From the NCBI GenBank assembly GCA_910589155.1, contig CAJURY010000026.1, forward strand, positions 1-11,218: a stretch of DNA of 11,218 nucleotides, given 5' to 3'. The notes beneath the pieces are model-generated. The model saw nothing but the letters and a program-made list of their open reading frames with translations. It ran no database searches and was not told the origin of the DNA. Origin of the DNA: an uncultured Oscillospiraceae bacterium (GTDB lineage: Bacteria; Bacillota; Clostridia; Oscillospirales; Oscillospiraceae). The position numbers and the translations under genes are program-made. Shown here piece by piece: positions 5,903 through 11,218 of this stretch; position 1 is the first letter of the stretch; each line of letters starts with the position of its first letter.

Positions 5903-8026
5903 ATGGATTGGAAAAAATTAAATCCGGCGCAGCTAGAAGCTGTCACCACCACGGAAGGCTATGTGCGAGTTATCGCCGGGGCCGGTACCGGCAAAACTGG
6001 TACGTTGACTGCCCGGTATTTGTATTTGGTGGAGGAACTGGGCGTCAGCCCGGAAAATATACTCTGCGTAACCTTTACGAACAAAGCCGCCGCAGAGATG
6101 AAGACCCGGATTCGCCGGGTGCTGCCAGACGGGGATCTGGGTCGCATTACCACGTTTCACGGCCTGTGCGTTTCGATTTTGAAAGAGGACAGCCGGGTGG
6201 CGCAGTATCCCAGCACCTTTCTGGTGCTGGACGAAGGGGACAAGGAGCAGATTTTAAAGACGGTTCTGGAGGATTTGCAGATTTCCGGCAGGGAATTGAC
6301 GGTGCGGGAGGCGGTAGACTACATCGGCTGGCGCAAGGGCGGTCGGGGATATGTGAAAACCCTCATCGATATGGATTTATCCCGGCTGGAAGCCTTACAG
6401 GAGACCGCTACCACCTTAAAAGACCGGGTGATGTACCGATATTTTTACGAGCAGCGCAAGTGCTACGGGTTGGATTTTGACGATCTCATTTATTTTACCC
6501 TGTACACTCTGGAGCAGGACAGAAATTGCCGGGAAAAATGGCAGCGGCGCATGGAATATATCATGGTGGATGAATTTCAGGATATTGATAAGGATCAGTA
6601 CGCCTTGACGGAGCTTCTTTGCGCCCATCATAAAAATCTGTTTGTGGTGGGCGACCCGGATCAGACCATTTATACCTGGCGCGGGGCGGACGTGAAATTC
6701 ATTCTGGAATTTCCCAGCCGCCACACAGATACAAAAACCATCTTATTAAACCTCAATTACCGCTCTATCCCGGAAATTCTCGCGGCCTCCAACGCTTTGA
6801 TTTCCAAAAATCAGGAGCGGGTCAAAAAGGAGCTGACGGCGGCGCGTCCTTCCGGCAAAAAGCCGTTGTACTTTTACGGAAAAAATCAGCAATTGGAAGC
6901 GGACTGGATCACGGCGCAGATGCGGGCGCTGCACGAAGGCGGCGCGTCCTATACCCATATGGCGGTTTTATACCGGGCGCATTATGTGTCCCGCACTGTG
7001 GAAGAATCTCTCATCCGAAACGGCATTCCCTATGTGCTGTACTCCGGCGTGGAATTTTATAAGCGCAAGGAGGTCAAGGACGTCATTTGCTATTTGCGCA
7101 TGGTGTACGCCGGGGACGATTTGAGCTTTCTGCGTACGGTGAATGAGCCGCGCCGGGGTATTGGACGCACGCGCATTGCCGCGTTAAAGGACTATGCCGC
7201 GCTGCGCCAGTGCAGCTTGTACGAAGCTTTGACGGACAATCTCGAAACGGAGCTGTTTCGCAGAAGCCGCGCCAGAGAATACGTGCGAACCATAGAAAAA
7301 TTCCGGGCAATTTTCAACCAGACGACCCTCACCGATCTGCTTTCCAGCCTGCTGTTTGACAGCGGCTATGAGCAGATGCTCCGCTCCAATGGAGAGGACG
7401 AACGGCTGGACAATCTGGCGGAATTGAAACAGGCGATTTTCGACTTTGAACGCAAAGCCGGCGAGCAGGTGACGCTGGGCAACTATCTGGATCACGCCGC
7501 GCTCTTTACCAATATGGACGGCGGCGGAAAAAAAGACGCGGTGAAGCTCATGACCGTCCATGCCGCGAAAGGTCTGGAGTTTCCCATGGTGTTTTTGTGC
7601 GGACTTTCTGAGGGGATTTTCCCCGGGAAGCGGGCAAATACCAGAGAAAAGCTGGAAGAAGAACGCCGTCTTGCCTATGTCGCTTTTACAAGAGCGCAGG
7701 ATCGCTTGTACTTATCCAACGCGGCGGGAAAAAACTACGACGGCTCCAATCGCTGCATCAGCCGGTTTGTACTTAACGCGGAAAAGGAAAATCTGGAGCT
7801 TGCGGTAGAGCTGCCGTCCACCGTTTGGGAGGAAGCCAAAGCTGAGGCACAAAAAACAGAGCCGGGCGGCGTAAAAACTGGAAATGTCGGTGCGCCGGTG
7901 CGGCATAATGTATTTGGCGTGGGGAAAATTCTGGGCTTTACCCCGGAAGGGAAAGCCATCGCGCAGTTTGAAGCCATGGCGACGCCCAGAACCATCTCCA
8001 TGGAAAAGCTGGAGGTCATTGTATGA
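5903..8026 (+). CDS. UvrD/PcrA-family superfamily 1A DNA helicase
   Basis: ATP-dependent 3'-5' DNA helicase of the UvrD/PcrA group, acting in repair, clearing of proteins from DNA or replication restart. All helicase motifs are present in the 707 residues: Q-motif LNPAQLEAV (6-14), Walker A AGAGTGKT (25-32), Ia VTFTNKAAAEM (56-66), II VDEFQD (222-227), III GDPDQTIYTWRGA (250-262), IV LNYRS (284-288), V TVHAAKGLEF (551-560), and VI with YVAFTRA (592-598) holding the arginine finger. The C-terminus keeps a PcrA-like Tudor segment (VGAPVRHNVFGVGKILGF, 662-679), the part that in PcrA contacts RNA polymerase. The Walker A reads TGKT instead of the SGKT common in housekeeping PcrA, and some spacing differs, so this may be a second UvrD-type paralogue. 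The ATG at 5903 has AAAGGAGG 9 nt upstream. The stop overlaps the next start as ATGA. Confidence 0.94.
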   Translation: MDWKKLNPAQLEAVTTTEGYVRVIAGAGTGKTGTLTARYLYLVEELGVSPENILCVTFTNKAAAEMKTRIRRVLPDGDLGRITTFHGLCVSILKEDSRVAQYPSTFLVLDEGDKEQILKTVLEDLQISGRELTVREAVDYIGWRKGGRGYVKTLIDMDLSRLEALQETATTLKDRVMYRYFYEQRKCYGLDFDDLIYFTLYTLEQDRNCREKWQRRMEYIMVDEFQDIDKDQYALTELLCAHHKNLFVVGDPDQTIYTWRGADVKFILEFPSRHTDTKTILLNLNYRSIPEILAASNALISKNQERVKKELTAARPSGKKPLYFYGKNQQLEADWITAQMRALHEGGASYTHMAVLYRAHYVSRTVEESLIRNGIPYVLYSGVEFYKRKEVKDVICYLRMVYAGDDLSFLRTVNEPRRGIGRTRIAALKDYAALRQCSLYEALTDNLETELFRRSRAREYVRTIEKFRAIFNQTTLTDLLSSLLFDSGYEQMLRSNGEDERLDNLAELKQAIFDFERKAGEQVTLGNYLDHAALFTNMDGGGKKDAVKLMTVHAAKGLEFPMVFLCGLSEGIFPGKRANTREKLEEERRLAYVAFTRAQDRLYLSNAAGKNYDGSNRCISRFVLNAEKENLELAVELPSTVWEEAKAEAQKTEPGGVKTGNVGAPVRHNVFGVGKILGFTPEGKAIAQFEAMATPRTISMEKLEVIV

Positions 8027-8787
8027 AGGACTGGTTCACCGTGGAAAGGCTGGATTGCGAAACCTTTGCTATCAGCGAGTACCGGCATTGGGAACAAACC
8101 CATTGCTATTTGCTGTTGGGAACGCGCTCCGCGTTGCTGATCGATACGGGGCTGGGCATCGCCAATCTTCGGAAGGTGGTGGACAGCCTCACAAAGCTGC
8201 CTGTTTTGGCAGTCACAACCCACGTCCACTGGGATCACATCGGCGGTCATGGACTTTTTGGCAAGATTGCGGTACATGAGAAGGAGGAAAGCTGGCTGTC
8301 CGGCGGTTTTCCGCTGCCTTTAGAGGTGGTAAAAAGAAATTTGACCCGCTTGCCCTGTGATTTTCCGGCGGAGTTTGATCTGGCAAGCTACCGTATTTTT
8401 CAGGGAAAACCGGAGCAAATCCTGGGGGACGGCGATTGGATCGATTTGGGAGGACGGCGGGTGCAGGCGGTGCATACCCCCGGGCATTCGCCGGGGCACT
8501 GCTGCTTTTACGAGCCGGAAAGGGGCTATTTATATACAGGAGACCTTATTTATCAAGGCTGCTTGGATGCTTTTTACCCAACTACGAACCCGGAATTATT
8601 CTTTCAGTCTGTGCAGAAAATACGGCGGCTGGCATTTGGCCGCGTTTTGCCCGGTCATTTTAATTTAGATGTTCCAATCGATTTGACGCGCCGTGTGGAA
8701 GCGGCCTTTGCAGGGTTGCGGCAAGCGGGAAAACTGAAGCAGGGCGGCGGCTTGTTTGATTTTGGGGATTTTCAAATTCATATTTAA
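8023..8787 (+). CDS. Metallo-beta-lactamase-fold hydrolase
   Basis: A 254-residue cytoplasmic MBL-fold hydrolase of the glyoxalase II-like type with no signal peptide. The metal site is complete: HVHWDH at 67-72 (H67, H69, D71, H72), H155 in HTPGHSPGH (151-159), D174 in YTGD, and H212 in VLPGH. A full set of this kind normally binds two metal ions and hydrolyses thioesters, phosphodiesters or similar bonds; the substrate cannot be read from the sequence. There are no added RNase, rhodanese or flavodoxin domains. The start is fixed by GGAGGT at 8011-8016, inside the helicase gene, and the ATGA overlap makes coupled translation very likely. The association with a helicase suggests, but does not show, a role in nucleic-acid or nucleotide handling. 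There is no T-run terminator after its stop. Confidence 0.92.
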   Translation: MKDWFTVERLDCETFAISEYRHWEQTHCYLLLGTRSALLIDTGLGIANLRKVVDSLTKLPVLAVTTHVHWDHIGGHGLFGKIAVHEKEESWLSGGFPLPLEVVKRNLTRLPCDFPAEFDLASYRIFQGKPEQILGDGDWIDLGGRRVQAVHTPGHSPGHCCFYEPERGYLYTGDLIYQGCLDAFYPTTNPELFFQSVQKIRRLAFGRVLPGHFNLDVPIDLTRRVEAAFAGLRQAGKLKQGGGLFDFGDFQIHI

Positions 8788-8824
8788 TGCAAATGCGTTG
8801 CGGTGTGTATGCGGCTTTGTGAGT

Positions 8825-8852
8825 CGCGCCCCAAAAACGCCGTAGGGGCGCG
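8825..8852. terminator. GC-only hairpin after the MBL gene, possible transcript end
   Basis: CGCGCCCC (8825-8832) and GGGGCGCG (8845-8852) form a perfect 8-bp all-GC stem with a 12-nt loop, 37 nt after the MBL stop codon. There is no T-run after it, so it is not a standard intrinsic terminator; it could protect an mRNA 3' end or be part of the repeat element at 8842-8922. The right arm can alternatively pair with GCGCCCC at 8912-8918. Confidence 0.4.
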
Positions 8853-8922
8853 CTATCATAATCGTCTGCGCGTTTGTAGGAGGGGATCGCACACCGGGCA
8901 GTTTTGGTCGAGCGCCCCCTAC
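8842..8922. repeat. Candidate REP-like intergenic inverted repeat
   Basis: GTAGGGGCGC (8842-8851) is mirrored by GCGCCCCCTAC (8912-8922), the second copy carrying one extra C. A partial third copy, GTAGGAGGGG, lies between them at 8876-8885. Elements edged by TGTAGGGGCG-type ends are, to my recollection, common as dispersed intergenic repeats in Oscillospiraceae genomes; with one copy in view I cannot show dispersal. No coding capacity and no clear target duplication. Confidence 0.45.
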
Positions 8923-8962
8923 AGTGCGTCAAGTTCGCAACAGGGGCGGTAACGCATTGTCA

Positions 8963-8977
8963 GCGGGTACTACCCGC
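8963..8977. repeat. Perfect palindrome GCGGGTA-C-TACCCGC
   Basis: Two perfect 7-bp arms flank one central base. As RNA it would form a 6-bp stem with a 3-nt loop, but no T-run follows on either side. It lies about 120 nt upstream of the promoter of the DnaD-domain gene. It may be an operator-like site or a remnant of the neighbouring repeat element. Confidence 0.35.
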
Positions 8978-9094
8978 CCGGTAAAATCGGCGCGTTGTGC
9001 CAATAGATATTTCAAAACACAAGATACAGAGCATCGACAAAAAACGACGCTGTTTTTCCTCCCTTTTTTCTAAATGATATTGCGGTATGCCCCC

Positions 9095-9123
9095 TTGTTC
9101 ACGGGTTTTTTCTATGTTATAAT
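9095..9123 (+). promoter_or_regulatory. Extended -10 promoter for the DnaD/DnaC operon
   Basis: TTGTTC (9095-9100) is separated by 17 nt from a consensus TATAAT (9118-9123), preceded by TG at 9115-9116 to give a perfect extended -10 (TGTTATAAT). The -35 shares only TTG with consensus, which an extended -10 can compensate for. The start would fall near 9130, leaving a leader of about 35 nt with GAGGAA (9151-9156) before the gene. Confidence 0.75.
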
Positions 9124-9164
9124 AAAAAAACACCACTTTTTCAATAGACTGAGGAACAAATGCT

Positions 9165-10052
9165 ATGAATACCCTTGAACTGACTTTGCCGCTTACCGAC
9201 GTGCAGAAGCTGCTTGCTTCCGGCAGCGCCGACGGCGCGCTTTTGTACTTATACTTAAAATGCGGCGGCGACCCCGCCGCTGCGATTCCCAATTTGGGCT
9301 TAAACCAGACCCGGCATAGCTGCGCCTCCGCTGCGCTGCGGCAGTTGGGGCTGTGTCAGGAGCATAGCCCCAAGTTTATGCCCACCGGCGAGCGTCCCAA
9401 TTATACCGAGCAGGATGTGACCCGCGCCCTATCCAAGGACCATGAGTTTCAAATGCTCCAAGGGGAGGTGCAGCGGGTACTGGGAAGGGTGCTCAGTACG
9501 GAAGAATTGAAAATCTTTTTGTCCTTCCAGCATTATTTGGGGCTTCCGGCGGAGGTGGTGCAGCTTCTGGTGAACTACTGCAAGGAACGTTGCCGCCGGC
9601 GCGGTTCCAATCGGAACCCTTCCATCCGCATGATCGAAAAGGAAGCTTACGCCTGGGCGGAGCAGGGGATTGACACCATGGAGGAAGCCGCGGCTTTTAT
9701 CCAGTCGAGAAATCTCATGGATTCCCGTCTTGCCCGTCTGACCCGGCTTTTGCAGATCAGCGGACGGAACCTTACCCCGGCGGAGGAACGCTACGCCGCA
9801 AGCTGGCTATCCATGGGCTTTGACGAGGAAGCCCTGAATCTGGCCTATCAAAAGACCTGCCTCAATACCGGCGGGCTGAAATGGCCGTATATGAACAAAA
9901 TTCTTTTAAGCTGGCACCAGCAAAATCTGCACACCGGGCAGGAGGTGCAGGAAAAAGACCGCAAGCCCGGCGTATCCGCTGGCGTGCGCACCTTGGACGA
10001 GGAAGAGCGGGAGGCCATTGCCCGGATGCTCCGGGAACAGCAGGAGGGATAA
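9165..10052 (+). CDS. Replication initiation protein with two DnaD-type domains
   Basis: A 295-residue protein of the DnaD/DnaB (Firmicutes) primosome family, which helps place the helicase loader and helicase on origin or fork DNA. Two C-terminal-type DnaD (DnaB_2) domains are seen in tandem, at about residues 92-167 and 187-252. The second ends with the family's YxxxILxxW signature as PYMNKILLSW (241-250); the first has a weaker version around IRMIEKEAYAW (154-164). Residues 1-75 form a separate domain, consistent with a divergent winged helix (LTDVQKLLASGSADGALLYLYL). The tail (255-295) is charged, with an acidic stretch LDEEEREA. The ATG at 9165 has GAGGAA 8 nt upstream; an ATG at 9160 is only 3 nt from it and opens a two-codon frame. 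The loader gene follows after 3 nt. Domain order resembles Bacillus DnaB as much as DnaD, so I give no symbol. Confidence 0.88.
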   Translation: MNTLELTLPLTDVQKLLASGSADGALLYLYLKCGGDPAAAIPNLGLNQTRHSCASAALRQLGLCQEHSPKFMPTGERPNYTEQDVTRALSKDHEFQMLQGEVQRVLGRVLSTEELKIFLSFQHYLGLPAEVVQLLVNYCKERCRRRGSNRNPSIRMIEKEAYAWAEQGIDTMEEAAAFIQSRNLMDSRLARLTRLLQISGRNLTPAEERYAASWLSMGFDEEALNLAYQKTCLNTGGLKWPYMNKILLSWHQQNLHTGQEVQEKDRKPGVSAGVRTLDEEEREAIARMLREQQEG

Positions 10053-10055
10053 ACC

Positions 10056-11042
10056 ATGGCGTACAGCAACGAAGTGGTGGCAAGAGCCAGAGCGCGGCTT
10101 GCCCAGGCGAAAGCAGACCGGGAATCGGAGAACAACGCCCATTTGCGCCTCGCCTATGCCAGAGTGCCCCGGCTGCGGGAAATTGACCGGGCTTTGCGGC
10201 TGACCATGGCTCAGGCGGCGCAGTCCATTTTCGACCCGGAGCGGGATGCCCAGAGCGCTTTAACCCAGGCGCGGAAAGAAAACGAGGCGTTGCAGCGGGA
10301 GCGGGAATGGCTGATTGACGCGAATTTTGAAGAAGGCTTTCTGGACGACAGCCCTATCTGCGAAAAATGCGGCGGGCAGGGCTATCTTGGCTCCCGTATG
10401 TGCGAATGTCTGGCGGAGCTTTGCCGGCAGGAGCAGAAAAAGGAGCTTTCTGTACTGTCCGGCGCAAGCCGGGAAAGCTTTGAAACCTTCCGCCTTTCCT
10501 ATTATTCCGACCAACCGGACGGAACCTTGGGGGCAAGCCCCAGAGCGATTATGGCGGCGACCTTAAATACCTGCCAGCGCTTTGCTAGGCACTTTTCCAT
10601 GCAGTCCGGCAATTTGCTGCTTTCCGGGGGCACAGGTCTGGGCAAAACCTTTTTGTCCGCCTGCATTGCGAGAACTGTTGCGGATAATGGCTTCAGCGTG
10701 GCCTATGAAACGGCGGGGCAGCTTTTTGCCCGGCTGGAAGCGGCGAAATTTGAGGACGACCCGGAGGCAAAGCGGCTGACCGCCGCTTATCGGGGCTGCG
10801 ACCTGCTGATTTTGGACGATTTGGGCACGGAACTGGTTACGCAGTTTACCATCTCCGCTTTGTATATGCTGGTGAACGACCGGCTGCTGGCAGGAATGCC
10901 CACGGTAATTTCCACCAATCTCAATACCACGGACATCGGCAAACGCTATTCTCCCCAGATTGCCTCCCGGCTGCTGGGCGCCTACCGGCGGGTCCCCTTT
11001 GTGGGAGAGGATGTGCGGCTGCAAAAGGCCAGGGGGATATAA
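10056..11042 (+). CDS. DnaC/DnaI-type helicase loader ATPase with zinc motif
   Basis: AAA+ ATPase of the DnaC/DnaI family, expected to load the replicative helicase onto single-stranded DNA. The 328 residues divide into a basic, coiled-coil-like N-terminal part (about 1-90, rich in Arg, Ala and Glu), a zinc-binding segment with CEKC and CEC (C102, C105, C116, C118; DnaJ-like CxxCxGxG), and the ATPase domain (about 165-328). Walker A is GGTGLGKT (191-198), Walker B LLILDDLG (250-257), sensor 1 STN (286-288), and a candidate arginine finger R305 in ASRLLG. Bacillus DnaI has a similar size and a cysteine-rich N-terminal zinc domain. AGGAGGG (10042-10048), inside the end of the preceding gene, sits 7 nt before the ATG, and only 3 nt separate the genes, so they form one operon. 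Related IstB transposition ATPases are an alternative, but no transposase is present. Confidence 0.92.
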   Translation: MAYSNEVVARARARLAQAKADRESENNAHLRLAYARVPRLREIDRALRLTMAQAAQSIFDPERDAQSALTQARKENEALQREREWLIDANFEEGFLDDSPICEKCGGQGYLGSRMCECLAELCRQEQKKELSVLSGASRESFETFRLSYYSDQPDGTLGASPRAIMAATLNTCQRFARHFSMQSGNLLLSGGTGLGKTFLSACIARTVADNGFSVAYETAGQLFARLEAAKFEDDPEAKRLTAAYRGCDLLILDDLGTELVTQFTISALYMLVNDRLLAGMPTVISTNLNTTDIGKRYSPQIASRLLGAYRRVPFVGEDVRLQKARGI

Positions 11043-11101
11043 AGTGCGCCGTTTCTTTCATCTTTATAGGGGGGAACTTTTCCAAATTACAACTTCTCTT
11101 G

Positions 11102-11115
11102 CGTGATCATTCACG
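11102..11115. repeat. Small inverted repeat after the loader gene
   Basis: CGTGA (11102-11106) and TCACG (11111-11115) flank TCAT, a 5-bp stem 60 nt after the stop at 11042. The run AAAAAA that follows is A-rich, not T-rich, on the + strand, so it is not a good + strand terminator. The remaining tail to 11218 shows no open frame with a ribosome-binding site and no promoter I would defend. Confidence 0.25.
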
Positions 11116-11218
11116 AATCATGAAAAAATGGGACTTTCTTTGACAAACTGGAGCGGTGCGCAAAAAGCTGAGGTTAGATAACGTAACTTCTGAAAGTATA
11201 GGAAAATCAAGGTTTTCG

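Larger units (their letters stand above)
8788..9164. other. 377-base intergenic region, no gene
   Basis: No convincing coding sequence lies here on either strand. The first part (about 8820-8980) is GC-rich and holds inverted repeats: 8825-8852, 8842-8922 and 8963-8977. The second part (about 9000-9164) is AT-rich and carries the promoter and ribosome-binding site of the DnaD-domain gene. An 8-bp inverted pair AATGCGTT (8792-8799) / AACGCATT (8951-8958) brackets the GC-rich part, but a match of that length is expected about once by chance in a region of this size. Confidence 0.7.

Noticed and set aside
8792..8958. 8-bp terminal inverted repeats (AATGCGTT/AACGCATT) as ends of a small transposable element
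   Set aside because: No target-site duplication flanks them, and a chance 8-bp inverted match is expected in a region this size.
8960..9292. 110-codon - strand frame covering the promoter of the DnaD-domain gene
   Set aside because: It runs through the promoter and start of a well-supported gene and its product resembles no family.
10056..11042. IstB-type transposition ATPase, hence an IS21-like element
   Set aside because: There is no IstA transposase or terminal repeat, and the DnaD-domain partner plus the zinc motif favour a replication helicase loader.
11140..11180. TTGACA at 11140-11145 as a promoter -35 for a gene beyond the window
   Set aside because: No -10-like hexamer lies 16-18 nt downstream; the nearest candidate, TAGATA at 11175-11180, is 29 nt away.

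Overview
The window looks like ordinary chromosomal DNA from a Gram-positive, moderately GC-rich Clostridia species, most likely of the Oscillospiraceae/Ruminococcaceae group. The evidence is strong purine-rich Shine-Dalgarno sites before nearly every gene, a full-length Sua5-type TsaC next to prfA, a lipoprotein with a Thr/Pro/Glu-rich linker, and a DnaD-domain gene paired with a DnaC/DnaI-type loader. The taxon is inferred from gene content and style, not from a marker comparison.

Layout. (1) Positions 91-4212, + strand: a tightly packed operon of prfA (release factor 1), a TsaC/Sua5 threonylcarbamoyl-AMP synthase, coaE (dephospho-CoA kinase) and an M18 metallo-aminopeptidase. TsaC and CoaE overlap by 4 bp (ATGA); CoaE and the peptidase overlap by 23 bp. 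The operon ends at a perfect 14-bp hairpin (4217-4248) that also serves the convergent gene. (2) Positions 4259-5758, - strand: a single predicted surface lipoprotein of unknown function with its own good promoter. (3) Positions 5903-8787, + strand: a UvrD/PcrA-family helicase and a metallo-beta-lactamase-fold hydrolase, coupled by an ATGA overlap and transcribed divergently from the lipoprotein. (4) Positions 8788-9164: a 377-base gap with GC-rich inverted repeats in its first half and a promoter with a perfect extended -10 near its end. (5) Positions 9165-11042, + strand: a two-gene replication operon, a protein with two DnaD-type domains followed 3 nt later by a zinc-motif AAA+ ATPase of the DnaC/DnaI helicase-loader type. 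(6) Positions 11043-11218: a short AT-richer tail with no gene that I can see.

How the genes fit together. The first operon mixes translation (termination, tRNA t6A modification), coenzyme A synthesis and peptide turnover, which is a typical housekeeping grouping. The DnaD/DnaC pair probably loads the replicative helicase at origins or restarted forks. The helicase/MBL pair is a co-transcribed unit whose shared purpose the sequence does not reveal.

I see no mobile element, CRISPR array, tRNA, rRNA, toxin-antitoxin pair or clear defence system. I do not find a convincing undescribed system. The most interesting leads are the alternative-pairing GC-rich element after the MBL gene, the uncharacterised lipoprotein, and the two coupled gene pairs.
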